Source: Perognathus longimembris pacificus
Taxonomy: Eukaryota; Chordata; Mammalia; Rodentia; Heteromyidae
DNA length: 64,000 nt
Direction: 5' to 3'
NCBI RefSeq assembly: GCF_023159225.1
Contig: NC_063170.1
Coordinates: forward strand, 59,255,708-59,319,707
Made by a program: the position numbers and the translations under genes. Each line of letters starts with the position of its first letter. Position 1 is the stretch's first letter. Of this stretch, positions 34,312 through 46,289 are shown one piece after another. The notes below the pieces were generated by a model. The model was not told the DNA's origin. It searched no databases and saw nothing but the letters and a program-made list of their open reading frames with translations.

Positions 34312-34517
34312 CATCAATCAACTTAAAGGACGCTGCTATTTAGGATTCTTTGCTCATTACCAGAAGAGTGACCTCCAAAGTTTTACCTGAATAAACTTTT
34401 ACTTTATTCAAATATTCGAGCACCAGTGAGACTGTCATGCAATACCATCACTATTCCCCCCCCCCCCTTTTTTTTTTCAAAGAAGAAAGACATAGAAAAA
34501 AGAATCACTGCTCTTAT

Positions 34518-34518
<1 letters not shown>

Positions 34519-34579
<61 letters not shown>
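34519..34579. repeat. (GT)n microsatellite
   Basis: Sixty-one bases of uninterrupted GT, preceded at 34448-34479 by a C-run and T-run. Confidence 0.96.
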
Positions 34580-34580
<1 letters not shown>

Positions 34581-34644
34581 CTGCGTGTCTGTGTTACTGG
34601 AAGGCAACCACTATCTTTTTTAGCCAAGCCCCTGAACATTTATT

Positions 34645-34763
34645 TTTGCTTCAATTTTACTTTTTCTGATAGGGTCTCATTTTTGCCTGGCTGGCTTTGA
34701 ACTGTAATCCTCCTACTGCAACTTCCCAAGTAGCTTGGATTACAGTCATGAACCACTGTCGTG
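34645..34763 (-). mobile_element. B1-type SINE
   Basis: The reverse strand has the B1 head (plus strand 'agcttggattacagtcatga' at right) and body. No Geo monomer. A standard monomeric antisense B1. Confidence 0.7.
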
Positions 34764-34764
34764 G

Positions 34765-35739
34765 GCTGATCCTTCTCTTATCTCTTCTGCATCCACTCTC
34801 ACTCTTTCTGCGCGAATGGGTCCCACCACACGTGTTGTGTTTAATTATCTGAGCTTCGCCACTTCTCAAATGTTTCTAGATGAATGACACGTGCATAAAA
34901 GTTAGGGTGAGCCAGGAGACAGCCTGAGGCACCAGAACCCCCGATTCAGCCCAAACATTCTGCCCTTCCACAGTGGCCACCAGTCAGGCAACCAATGGGT
35001 CCATTTTCCCAAAGATGCCACTTAGATATTCTAATCCGTCCGACAGAATTACCTGGATGGAAGGGGGGAGGAGGTGGTATTTCAGAATTACTCATTCGGG
35101 GTGTTGTAGAGAGGACGTGGCAGTAGATGTTCTCAGAAGATCACCAGCTGGTAGAGATAAACATCAAGACTTGGAGTCTTTCCAGGGGGATTTCCAGTGG
35201 CTACCTAGCCTGGGACTGTCACCATTTTTTTTTTTTAAAGGAGAATCTTTTTTAAAGGGCAAGACATAAAAGAACAAATGGGATATGGTAACATTATAAA
35301 CGTTTTCCTGGAAGTCACCAAGTTGAACTTCCTTGATGTCCACAGAGGGAAACAGAGTCACAGAAAAAGGTCAGGCCTTAGATACTGTCAAAGCCTGGTG
35401 TCTCACAGGAGCCTGTGGGAAAATCCCAGCCCCGCAAGTAGCCAGCTTGTCACTTTGACCTTCTCCAAGCCTTGAGAACCCCACGGCTCTTCTAGAGCTG
35501 CCCAGAGGATGGAACGAGATAGCTGGTGTGCAGTGTGTACTCCACAAACCTCAGTGTGCTCAGCAGCAGCAGAGAGAGCTAAGACATCCCTCCCCCCCCC
35601 CCCCCGCCCCACCCAAGTCCCACCCCCCAGGGTCCAGCTTCTTCAAGCCTCCCTGCAGGGGTCCTCAGCCCTGTCCCATGGTGGTTCTACTCAAGCTGCT
35701 TGATGGATGGGAATTGTAATTTTTGTTCATTTTGAGTAT
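34765..35739. other. Single-copy DNA
   Basis: No repeat or exon recognised. A C-run lies at 35591-35605. Confidence 0.45.
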
Positions 35740-36125
35740 TGCTTTTTCTTATCTTTAAGTAGTTCTTCAAAGGAGTTGCCCTTCACTGAAGCCGTTGATG
35801 AATACAGTGCATCTTGATCAATCTCACCCCTTTCAACATTCTAACTCACCCCTCCCAGACCACCCATTCCCTCACTTATCTTAATTTTAGATTATGGGTT
35901 GAACTATGTTGCCATGTAACAAAGCAGTATATGGGTACGATGCATCTTAATCTGTGACACCACTTTAATATCTTCACTACCTCCCTTTGACCCACCCCTT
36001 CCCTTATAGTTCTCAGTTCTGTGGTATATACAATGAATTCTTGCCTGCATTCCCCTTCGCCCACCCTCTCCTCTTGCAAGTAGCCATTTCCTGGTGCTTA
36101 ATTTGTTGGGTGTGACTTGGTCTTT
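35740..36125 (-). mobile_element. L1 3' untranslated end, antisense
   Basis: The reverse complement contains 'gattgatcaagatgcactgt' and purine-rich 'gggaggggtgagttag' stretches typical of rodent L1 3' untranslated regions. Two similar 'gatgcat/gatgcact' blocks suggest an internal repeat. Family assignment is tentative. Confidence 0.5.
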
Positions 36126-36239
36126 TTAAAGAATTATACGACTTACACTGTCCATAGAGTCTACTACTACTTCAGTTAATTCATTTGTAACCCCTTGCTT
36201 ACCACCTGTTGTGTTTACTTGTAGATTTATAGGCACATT

Positions 36240-36445
36240 CTAGCTACCACAAATGAGGGAAACCAAACAATCCAGGTTGTCCCTCAACAGATGAACCAAT
36301 CGAGAAAATGTAGTCTATCCACACAAAAGAATTCTACTTATAATATTGTATGCTTCGTAAGGAATAACAACCCAATTCGATTTTATCTTTAAGATTATGA
36401 ATAATCATGTTATTTGCAGAATAAAATGTGGGATTTCTAGCCATG
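36240..36445 (+). mobile_element. L1 3'-region fragment
   Basis: 'gttgtccctcaacagatgaa' followed by 'gagaaaatgtagtctatcca' and 'aagaattctacttat' is the L1 ORF2-end motif order seen also at 3790-3880. Diverged and without an open frame. Confidence 0.7.
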
Positions 36446-37743
36446 TGGACATGTTTGATGCAAGAACAAGATGAAGACATTTATTTTCCAGTGAGAATTA
36501 GGGAAGAGCAACAGAAGAAAGGGCCTAGCAGGCAGGGACTTCCTCAGGAAGCTGAGCCTCGTTCCTCAAAATCAGGCTGGCCATCTAGTAGAGCCAGGTA
36601 AGTCTTTATTTTGGATGATACCCTATGTCTTTATAGGCTGTCTTCTGCATTGTAGGTGTGACACTTACCCCCAACTCAGACAACCAAAGTATCTCCATAC
36701 TTTGCCAAACACCTACAGGGTTAAGATTACCCTTAGCACTACTCTTCATGCCCCGAGACACTCCGGTACCTTCTGTATGCTTCCTAGCATTCCTCTCCTG
36801 GCCACAGGTATTATTTATCTGGTAACTTCCCCTACTAAGAAGAGCAGTAATCAGCCTTGTTTCTGACTGTCACTGATGATCCAATCACTTCCGGTGCACA
36901 CAGAGTAGCCTAAGATGAGGCTGTCTGTAATTTGCACAGCGCCTTCAGGTGGGCTCAGGACAGGGAATGTGTCTGCCAACCTCTCTCCAGTCTGACTCAG
37001 CTCCTGCCAACGGAGCATGTTCAGTCCTGAGGAAGCAGACTTTATGAGAGTCCACGACTCCGTAAACAATGTCAGATGTGTCGTCAACCTCAGGTTAGAA
37101 ACAAAACATGAAACAGGAAGTGGAAACCCATAGAATGGAAACCACTCAAGAACCTCAAGTTATTCCCTCTCCTAATGATGTCTGGGATTTAAATTAGGCA
37201 AGAATGGCATTGGGATGTTCTAATCAAAGTTCCCCTTCTTCTGGGAAGTCTAGTTCATTCCAAGCTCAGGCAAGAGCCCCCTGAAACTCACTGCACAGAT
37301 TGACATGGCCAGGGTTCTACTCCACTCACTGTCTTCTGCCTTCAGTAACTCATGGATTCCTGCTGGGCCCCAGAGCCATTAGTACGTGGTTGATATTTTC
37401 ATGAGGATGATGGGAATGTCTGAATGAATAGATTGATGGAACAATTTGGAAAAAGAAGTATTTGTTTTCAAAAGTTTGGCTAACTTTGCCATGATTATAA
37501 GAGTTCTGTTTGCCTTCGGAGTGACCCCTTTATCGCAGGCAGAAGAGGGACCTGACAGGCCACTCCTACAAGCAAGACTGATGTTAATTTCAGCCAATCA
37601 TCCATTCAATAAAGATTCACTGCATGCTACTGTTCTGAACCTTAACAAAGCCCAGTAAACCTAGGGTAAACATCCCTATCCTCAGAGCTTTCATGCTAGG
37701 GAATTTCTGGTTGAATTTTGTGTAATTTGTCAGTGGAGCATCT
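36446..37743. other. Single-copy DNA
   Basis: No recognisable repeat or exon. Confidence 0.4.
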
Positions 37744-37876
37744 TTCCTTCTTCCCTCCCTTCCTTCCTCCCTCCCTTCCTTCCTCCCTCCCTTCCTTCCT
37801 TCCTTCCTTCCTTCCTTCCTTCCTTCCTTCCTTCCTTCCTTTATTCTTTCCTTCTTTCCTTTCCTTCCTTCCTTCC
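37744..37876. repeat. (CCTT)n microsatellite at a SINE tail
   Basis: About 130 bp of ccttcctt with ccctccc variants. It abuts the T-run that is the tail of the antisense SINE to its right, so it is an AAGG expansion of that tail. Confidence 0.95.
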
Positions 37877-38112
37877 TTTTTTTTTGTGTGCTGATATTGG
37901 GTCTTGAACTCAGGACCTGGACACTTGAGCCCTTTTGCTCAAGACTAGTGCTCTACCACTTGAGTCACAATTCCACTTCCAGTATTTTGTGGTTAATTGG
38001 AGATAAGAGTCTCAAAGACTTTTCCTCCCTGGGGCAGCTTCAAACCTCCATTCTCAGAGCTCAGCCTCCAGAGTAACTAGGATTATAGGCATGAGCCACC
38101 AGCACTTGGCTG
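37877..38112 (-). mobile_element. Composite B1-Geo SINE
   Basis: On the plus strand it reads T-run, 'cttgaactcaggacctggac', 'gctctaccacttgagtcaca', 'ggttaattggagataagagt', then the B1 head 'taactaggattataggcatg'. Complete antisense copy. Confidence 0.92.
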
Positions 38113-39165
38113 GGGATTTTCTTTTTAGACTAGATAGCTACCAATATAAACTCACCAGGTCAGCAGAAAAGAATGTATGTTAGGGGAGTTACCACTTAAA
38201 CTGTAAGAAAATGCCAAATAAGACTAAGGTAGTCTTATTGCTAAGGCAATACATGAAACCGAAGATGCAAATTGACCATAATGGGAAGAAGGTAGTTCAG
38301 AACTGTGAGCTAATTTATCAACAATGTGAAGATCTGGCCACTCTGGCCCATGCCCCAAGTTTAGCTAGATGAATATAGGGCCTACAAAGATGCAGAAAAT
38401 AAAAATTGTTCCCAAACAATTGTGGGAAAGAAAGAAAGAAAGAGAAAGAAAAATTCTAGGGGCACATTGGCTATGGCATTCCATGGAAAAGTTTTGGGCC
38501 CAGAGAGAAATGGGGGAAGAAAGACTATGGTGCTGGCATACCTAAAAATTGCACCTGGCAAGACAAAACCAGCCTTTCCTCCAGACAACAGAAAATAGCT
38601 GGAAGCTTCTGGAAGCTTGTCTTAGACCACAGAACAGCAGAAGGTGGAAAAGGCCAATCAAAATCTTCTTTGGTCTCTCCTGCAAGTATCATGGCAGAGT
38701 GCCTCTTCTGCCGGAGGGGAATGAATTGTGTGTTTTCTGGGTCAGAATTCAGAAGTTAGAATTCTGGGGAGGAGATGATAATGTCCTGCATAATTTATAT
38801 TGTCATCCTTGAGATCCAAAAGCACAGAGCAGGGGCAGCCTGCAGTGCGCCTGGCGGAGCTGTGCTAGCTGGCTGGGAAGGTCACATGTTTTTGAAGGCT
38901 TGCAAGCAGATTACCCAGTTGTTTGTTTGTTTCTGTCTTTCCTGTAAACAGTTTGGTCTCCTTGGGGGTGGGGGGCGGAGAAAGAATGTGAGCAAAGCAA
39001 ATGTACGCACACACTCTCAACAATGCTCTGTTCTGGTATCCAGAAAAGCCAATTCCCCCCCCCCCCCGCCCCCCGCCCCAAGGCAAAGAGATTCTTAAAG
39101 AGGTAAACCTAGCTTTTCTCATAGTTGCATCTGATGCTGAGTACTGGGTACTTTTTAAAAATTAC
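38113..39165. other. Single-copy DNA
   Basis: Contains a short GAAA run (38428-38452) and a C/G-rich patch at 39054-39080. Nothing else recognised. Confidence 0.4.
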
Positions 39166-39167
39166 AA

Positions 39168-39412
39168 AGCCAGGCACTGGTGGCTCACCCCTGTAATCCT
39201 AGCAATTCAGAGGCTGAGATCTAAGGGTCACAGTTCAAAGCCAGCCCAGGCAGGAAAGTCCATGAGACTCTCACTTCTAATTAACCACCAAAAAACCAGA
39301 GTGGAGCTCTGGCCCAAAGTGGTAGAGTGCTAGCCTTGAGCAAAAGAACTCAGGGTCAGTGCCTAGGGTTCAAGCCCTAGAACTTGCACCAAAACAAGAA
39401 ACACAAAAGAAA
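39168..39412 (+). mobile_element. Composite B1-Geo SINE
   Basis: A clean copy: gccaggcactggtggctcac, ggcaggaaagtccatgagac, aattaaccacc, agtggtagagtgctagcctt, ggttcaagccctagaacttg. A good type example of the family in this window. Confidence 0.95.
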
Positions 39413-39529
39413 ACATCCTTCACATTCTTTTCTCTGAAGTTCACATATTTCAGGATTGTCTCACTTAAGATAATATTGTTCTATGCCTCTTTCATATACC
39501 GGCGATACAATTATTCAATGGCTTTTAGC

Positions 39530-39815
39530 ATTCCCTTTGTCATCTCTACCCAGCATCCTCTCCTCCCTTTTTGTATGGCTAGATTCCTCTTACACTCCAG
39601 GGATCAGCTTGAATGGTGAAACCTTTCCAGACTTGCACCCACCTCCTCTTTCAAACTTATTACCTAAAACACTCGCTTGTTTCCTGGTACATTCATTCAT
39701 GAACTGTCTGTCTCCTTCCTAAGAAATTACCGCATTTCTGAGGCCACAGACCTGCCCACTGTGTTCCCTATAAACTTCTCAAGAGGCACTAAATATTAGA
39801 ACAAATGAAGGAACG
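39530..39815 (+). mobile_element. L2 (ancient LINE) 3' end
   Basis: 'ctccagggatcagcttgaat' and 'gtgaaacctttccagacttg', then 'ctgtctgtctccttcctaag', then 'gaggcactaaatatta...aatgaa' follow the order of the L2 3' end. Strongly diverged. Confidence 0.65.
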
Positions 39816-40392
39816 AGTTAGGGACAAGATCTCACTGCCATCACGAGACTCTGTCTCTTTTCATCTGTTCTTCCTACATGTGAAATAACGATAATGACCT
39901 AACTTGGAAATGAGAGACACAAATGGAAATGGACGGTCTCTTTACAGGGCCCCAATGGCAACAACATAGCTGTGTTGTGTAGGAACTCATGGGAAGCCGA
40001 GAAAGACACGGGAGGAAGGAGTCCCTGGGAAGGAAGGCCTAGCCTTGGGAGGCCCACTGCAGGGGAGCACCCTTAGGATGGCTACCCACTGGGACCCCAC
40101 TAACAACCCGTGACCCAAATGGTAAAGAACAGACAAAAAGCATCCTGAGCTTTTGGCCTCCTGGTTTAGATGTGAGCTTCCAGGCGTATGCATTTACCTT
40201 GCAGACAGGATCACCTGCCCCCAGCCCCACTCCCATGATCAGGACCGTTTAATTATGACGGTAAATACTGGGGAGATCTTTCAAAGTTATTTTAAATTGG
40301 AAACACATGTCAGGAGGGTAAAAGCCAAACAAACATCATAGTCAGAATGAAAACATGGGGTGTATAATTATAAAATAATGCAAATGAGCAAA

Positions 40393-40432
<40 letters not shown>

Positions 40433-41340
40433 GAATTTATGTTTCCACATGTGTGGTGCTACATTTGAAAGTCACCACGTTGAGTTCTGCACTTATACCA
40501 ACAATGACTCTATTCATAAAACCACATTTGGACCTCCCTTTTTGGAATTTCCATGAGAAAATTAAAACACTGGTTAAAATGTTGCCTCTTATGGTAAGTT
40601 TTACCCATATGGCTCTGTTTGATTTTTGAAATGACCAAAGAGAAATTCAGAGCATGCCTTGGCCCAGGAAAATGGGGGGAAGAACAAAGTGGGTAATTCC
40701 TGGTGTTTTTCTGAAACACTAAAGGCTGGTTTTCTTGTCTGGTTCAGACAGTAGCTTTCAAGGGAACAACTGAGAGTGAAATTCAAAAGAAGGTTCTCAC
40801 TGGCACTGTCATCGAAACAAGCATATCATTTCCCAAGGTTAGAAACTTGAAGGACCACATTCTTTGGGATCTGTAACACTTACTATGTTTACTTAAACAT
40901 TCTATATGATCTCTGACAGAACAACCTTATATGGAAAATGTAGCTTTCTTTCAAGTGTGCACAACCCACACGCCCAAATTTCCCTGTGTTATATGAAGGA
41001 GCTACACATTTCCATTCTGGTATCTAATACAAGAAATTAAGATATGCTTCCTGTACTTTTCAAATCAATCCTAAACAAGATCAGGCAGTAGATTATTACA
41101 CATACAATGGCTTCTTTTATGAAAGTTACAGGACTGCAAAATTATACATTTATTTTGGTATACCTCAAAAATAATGAATGCTTAAAGCAAAAAAAGTTTG
41201 GGAAAAAAAGAATATAAGTAAAAACTAACGAACAACCGTAATTCTATCATGGGGAGGTAATCAAGGTTAACACCTGGGCACTTCCTCCAGCACTTTCTCA
41301 GGCACAGGTGTTTGTGTGATTTGTACACAACACACTTGGG
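39816..41340. other. Single-copy DNA with a CA tract
   Basis: (CA)n at 40394-40431. The rest shows no recognisable repeat or exon. Confidence 0.4.
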
Positions 41341-41344
41341 ATGG

Positions 41345-41520
41345 ACAGTTCATGCTACCGCTTGCTAGCTGTGAGACCTTGGACACAGTACTCTGTGTCT
41401 CTGTTCTGTTGTCTGCAAAATAGGGATAAGGTTTGCTTCGTGCATTGTTAGAACAATTAAATGAGGAAGGAAAATCAAGCTCATAGCCCAGCACCTGACA
41501 TATAGTAAGTATTACGATTC
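41345..41520 (+). mobile_element. MIR ancient SINE
   Basis: 'ttgctagctgtgagaccttg', 'ctgtgtctctgttctgttgt', 'ctgcaaaatagggataaggt' and 'cagcacctgacatatagtaa' run in the exact order of MIR. One of the best-preserved MIR copies here. Confidence 0.88.
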
Positions 41521-41735
41521 ATATGTCTTATCATTATATAATTTAGAAGGCAGCTCTCACCACTGAAAATTATATCGTGAGCCCTTTCCTTGATATTCTT
41601 TTAAGTTCTATCACTAAAGCATAATTAAAACTTGGAGCTATTCATGTGTTACTCAGAAGTAGCCATCGCCTGGCAAACAGAAAAACCTGCAGCCTGAGAT
41701 GAAGGTGGAGGCATCAAAAACAATGGAAAGAGTCC

Positions 41736-41832
41736 TGTCAGATGTGATAGTTGACACCTCTAATCCCAAAGACTCAGGAGATAGATTGGGAGAATTGTGG
41801 TTCAAGGGCAGCCCAGGTTAAAAAAAAAATGC
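41736..41832 (+). mobile_element. Monomeric B1-type SINE
   Basis: B1-like 'gtgatagttgacacctctaa' to 'cagcccaggtt' followed by an A-run. No Geo unit. Confidence 0.6.
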
Positions 41833-41867
41833 TAGACCCTCCTCACTACATCCAATCAATAAACAAG

Positions 41868-42215
41868 ATGCGATGAAGCAGGCCTGTGAGTCTCATTACT
41901 CAGGAAGCATAGGCAGGTGGACCTTAGTTTGAGTCTGGCCCTGAGGGGAAAAAAATTCCAGAGCCTACCTGAAAAATAATGAAATTTGAAAAGACCTGGG
42001 ACAAATGCTAGAGTATTTGTCTAGCAATAGCTTGACCCTGAGCTCAAAATGTTTAAGAAGAATCAGAGACAAGAAGCAAGGAAGGAAGGAGAAGAAAGGA
42101 GAAGGAAAGGAAGGATGGAGGGAAGAAAGGGGAGAAAGAGAGAGAGAGGATAAAAAGGAGAGAAGGGGAGGGAAAAGGGGAAGAAGAGAGGAAAGAAGGG
42201 GGAAAGGAAGGCACT
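41868..42215 (+). mobile_element. Old composite SINE with purine-rich tail
   Basis: The B1 half is recognisable ('cattactcaggaagcatagg', 'gtttgagtctggccctgagg') and the right monomer is degraded ('gctagagtatttgtctagc', 'ccctgagctcaaaatg'). From about 42070 it passes into 145 bp of nearly pure purine (gaagga/gagaga units), probably grown from the tail. Confidence 0.6.
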
Positions 42216-42280
42216 GGAAACTAGCATCCCTGATAGTGCATTCGGACACAAAAATATTAACATTTAAAAAGAAAATCTAA

Positions 42281-42488
42281 GCTGGGAGCTCACACTTCAG
42301 GATGCTGAGATCTGAGGAGCAAGTACAGTTCAAGGCCAGCCTGGGCATGAAAGTCCATGAGCCTCTTACTTCCAATTAACAACACCAAAACCAGAAGTGG
42401 AGCTATGGCTCAAAGTGGTAGAGTGCGAGCAAAAAAGCTCAAGGACAGTGCTCAGGCCCTGAGTTCCAGCTCCATGACTGACAAAACA
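42281..42488 (+). mobile_element. Composite B1-Geo SINE
   Basis: The left half is shortened: the head lacks 'taatcctagc' and joins 'gctcacactt' straight to 'caggatgctgagatctgagg'. The linker and the Geo monomer (gctatggctcaaagtggtag, ccctgagttccagctccat) are intact. Confidence 0.9.
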
Positions 42489-42839
42489 AATAATAATAAT
42501 AACCCCAAAACAACAACAACAAAAAAGACAACTCACAATTGGGACCAATTTGTCCCAAGGCAACACTTGTCAAAGTGTGTGATGGGTGGGAGGTGGGTGG
42601 AGGGGTGGGCGTTAGTGACTTCTGGTGGCAGAGAACAGGTATGCTGGTAAACATCCAAAATCACAGAAACAGCTCCCTACCAAGAATTACCTGGCCAGTT
42701 AGCTGTCACCAGAATACGGTGGAGAAGCTTTGTCAAACTCTTAACTCACTTTATGATCACAAGCAGTTTCCCTTAATGATGGGATCACTGTACTACTCAT
42801 ATCCATGCTAGGTGGCGCTAAATGCTTCCCATAATTACT

Positions 42840-42965
42840 CTGTAACCATCAGGCCTATGATGTTGTTCCTTTATCATCCATACACGAAGAAACAGGGTTG
42901 GGAATTTCACCCTTAACCCCACAGTTAACTAGTGGCTTCTTTCTAGTCTGAGGTCTTATCCCTTT
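42840..42965 (+). mobile_element. MIR-type fragment
   Basis: 'tatcatccatacacgaagaa' then 'ccacagttaactagtggctt' and 'agtctgaggtcttatcc' match the MIR 3' half. Diverged. Confidence 0.5.
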
Positions 42966-43465
42966 GTGGCCTGAGTACTAACAGTGTTTTTCTGTTTGCC
43001 TTGCTCTGAGCTTCCATATCTCTAGAAGATATGGCAAGGTCTATATATATAGTGACAGAGATTGTTAACTCATATACAAACTCAGGATCCTCAAAATAGG
43101 TAGAGAAAGGTTGCTGGTCATGGAGTCACAGAAAGCCACAATTGATTAATGATGTCTGCAACAGGCAGAGAGAGAGAGAAGAGTCATAGGAGTCACGCCA
43201 CACATTGGCTATCCTTACACTGGGTGATCTTGATTTCAGGTCTGTCCAAGAGCTTACCAACGCAGCTACTATTTGTTTTCCCCCATGAACAGTTTCCTTT
43301 TGTGAGCTAAGAGCCACTCATGGAGCTCTGCACATCAAAGAAAAATATCAAGGACGGAAGGGTTTTTATTCAATCTTCACTTTCCCCTGGTTGCAACAAG
43401 AAACTTCTGAAAACGTCCAGGCTCTCACCTACGTGCTGCTATGTAAGACAGAACACATCAAAGTT

Positions 43466-43510
<45 letters not shown>

Positions 43511-44925
43511 CACACCTCCACCCAGAGCAAAAGCCAAGAACAAACAACTTTGGGGATTGGACTGGTTACATAAAATAATCTGAACCACTGACGTGGGAAA
43601 CAAAAATGACTATGAGCTTTAAGAAGGCCAAAATACAATCGACTACATTTTTTCAAAATTATGCAATGTTTAGCAAACTTAGATCACTGGGGAAAAACAG
43701 AAAGGGAAGGAAACACAAAAACTTTACTAAACAAAGTGACATACCAACAAACATTTTAGCCACTATACCCCAAATCTGTTTTAGTTACAAACATCTGAAG
43801 GATAGGGGTAGGATAAACTTAAGTCAACAGGGGAAATTATTAATAAGATACTCTGAACTATTTTCCCACAACGAATTTCTTTTTCTTAAAAAAGTAATAA
43901 TAAGCAAGCTGATGTTTAAAAAGGAAAAAAAAAAAAAGCCAAACTCCCGCATTCCAGTCCAAATAAAATCTCTCTGCAAGCAGTCAACCAAAGAATCTGA
44001 AATTCCATCATCATAGCATTATGTTTGTGGGGTACCACTTAAGAAAATCTTCAAAAAGAAAAAAAAAGGTGGGGAGGAGAGATCTGGGTAATTAATATAG
44101 GACCCTATAATCAAGTAGAAAGAAAATTAACCAACTATTCCCGACCCGCAAAAGAAACTACAAGGAAACTTGGACTTATATCCTTGCTGTGTGTAATTTC
44201 AAGAGCTTCCTGTTTACTAACAACAAATAGACACAACACACACATCAAGTTTCCCAGGAAGTTATATATGTAAATAAAACATTTGGACTTCTTTAGTAAC
44301 ACGAATATATTTTCTTCCTAAACCACCTCTCTCTATCAGTGATGAATGAACTGGTGCAGGAGTAAAAAGCAGATTCGAAGGCTCACATTTTTATCTGCCT
44401 GAAAACTTCAAGACATACAGAGATTAAACAACATATAACGTCATTTTTTTCTTATGAGATAAGCTATTATTTATCAAATCGTCCGAAAGCAAAATAATCC
44501 ATCTGCTCAACACGAAAGCAAATAAGTATTGAAAACTCTTTTTAAGTAAGATGGATTTCTCTAGTGTCAAGCTTAAAGCAACTCAACAGGAAATGACAAC
44601 TGTACTAAATTATTTATACGCGAGACATCTTAGCTGTGTCTACAAACACTGTGATGAAAAGTAAAAGTCAGTAAGTGCCCAGATGTGTGTCTAGTCACCA
44701 ACAGCTGGAATTTCCTCAGCATTTTCCCTGTCTCTAGGTGTCTTTGGGGGCTTTTCCCACCACCTGCTGTTACCCACACTCTCCAGGCCTCTGTGAGCCT
44801 CACGTACATACAGCCACATTTGGCAACCTACTCCAATAAACTCTTCCCAGTCTCCTATTACAATCCTTAATGATGGACTTGGATTTAACCAAATTAGAGG
44901 TGGGTAGGGGGAGGACAAAAGGGGT
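42966..44925. other. SINE-free single-copy DNA
   Basis: (CA)n at 43469-43507 is the only repeat. The segment 44080-44640 is AT-rich, high-complexity and resembles the conserved-looking blocks left of the CpG island. No exon recognised. Confidence 0.4.
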
Positions 44926-44929
44926 GGGG

Positions 44930-45160
44930 TTCTAGTTCTGGGGCTTGAACTCAAGACCTTGCACTCTTGCTTATCTTTTATTTGTGCTCAAGGCTGGCAC
45001 TCTACCACTTACACTATACTTCCACTTCTAGCTTTTGGCTGGTTAATTGCAGATAAGAGTCTCATGGACTTTTCTACCCAGAGTTGGTTTTGAACCTTGA
45101 TCTTCACTTCTCAGCTTCCTAAGGAGTTAGTTCTTACAGATAGGCACCACTAGTACCCTG
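44930..45160 (-). mobile_element. Composite B1-Geo SINE
   Basis: Plus-strand order 'cttgaactcaagaccttgca', 'ctggcactctaccacttaca', 'ggttaattgcagataagagt', then the B1 head. Moderately diverged antisense copy. Confidence 0.88.
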
Positions 45161-45183
45161 CCAAACTAAATTCTCATCTCTGG

Positions 45184-45270
45184 GATGGGATGTAGCTCAG
45201 TGGCAAACCTCTTGGCTAGCAAGTGCAATGTCCTGAGTTTGAGCCTCAATACCCAAAATAGAAAAGAAAA
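45184..45270 (+). mobile_element. Monomeric ID SINE
   Basis: 'gatgtagctcagtggcaaac', 'gctagcaagtgcaatgtcct' and box B 'gtttgagcctcaat'. No right monomer. It sits 24 bp after an antisense composite. Confidence 0.75.
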
Positions 45271-45679
45271 ACAAAGGAAAGAAAGAAGGAATTACTTGTA
45301 CAAGAGACCCACGAGTGAACATAGTAGATGGAGACCTAGAAGAACTATTGGACAGGGCAAGAAGCTGTCTGCAGTGAGGAGAGAGGGGAAGAAAAGGTTT
45401 TATAGAGAATGTATTAGCTCGGGATGAGATTCTAGGTAAGGCCAATGCAGCAACCTGGAGCCAAATTACCTGGGTCTCCAGTAATGGCCCACAACAGGAG
45501 CCCTGCCACACCTGGCCACTCCCCCAGAAGGCTGCTTCGACAAGTGTGGCATGGCATGGGTAACAAAGCAGTCAGCGGGAGAGGTCAGTGGTGCTTTGCT
45601 CAGTAGGAAGTCTGGAAAGCGATTCTGCTTGGCCACCATGAGGATTCAGTGCAATACTGCAAGTGGAACTCTAATCCCC

Positions 45680-45916
45680 CCAGCAGCCACGGCTCATACC
45701 TGTTATCCCAGCTACCCAGGAGGCTAAGGTCTGAGGGTGGCGGTTCAAAACCAACTTCAGACAGAAAAGTCTGGGAGACTCTTTTCTCCAATTAACCAGC
45801 AACAAGCCAGAAGTAGAACTATGGCTTGTATCTAAGCACCAGCCTTGAATGAAATAGCTGAGAGTGAAATGCCCTGAGTTCAAGGCCTAGGGTACTCACG
45901 CATTTACACATACATG

Positions 45917-45947
<31 letters not shown>

Positions 45948-45953
45948 ACACAC
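45680..45953 (+). mobile_element. Composite B1-Geo SINE with (CA)n tail
   Basis: Full B1 and Geo halves (tatcccagctacccaggagg, aattaaccagcaacaagcca, ccctgagttcaaggcctagg). The tail is a CA repeat from 45916 to 45953. Confidence 0.9.
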
Positions 45954-45981
45954 GAGAATAGTATCTCCATAAAATAACTGG

Positions 45982-46285
45982 TGGTGCTAGGTGCTTCACA
46001 CCTGCAATCCTAGCTCCTTGGGAGGATTGGTCCCAAGCCAGCCCTGAGGGAGGGAGTATGGAAAAGAATCATGTCAATGAAAGAAGCGTGAAATGGTGGC
46101 ATACCCCTGTCACCCCAGCTTCTGCAGGAAACCTAAAACAGAAGCATCAAGGTCCAAGCTGTCTCAGGCAAAAATTGAGACCCTGTCTCAAAAGAGCCAG
46201 TGTGAAAATTGGACTGGAGGCATGGCTCAGTGGTAGAGTGCCTGCCCTCAGATCAAACCCAAGGACCACAGAAAAACCAACCCAA
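45982..46285 (+). mobile_element. Two adjoining older B1/ID-type SINEs
   Basis: A truncated B1 head at 45982-46050 (gcttcacacctgcaatccta) is followed by a second unit from 46086 (gtggcatacccctgtcaccc ... 'gagaccctgtctcaaaa') with an ID-like right part 'aggcatggctcagtggtaga' and 'gatcaaacccaaggacc'. The right half here looks like a plain ID monomer and not Geo. Confidence 0.65.
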
Positions 46286-46289
46286 ACAA

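Noticed and set aside
37744..37876. Regularly spaced short repeats as a possible CRISPR-like array
   Set aside because: Pure CCTT microsatellite in a mammalian genome, without spacers.
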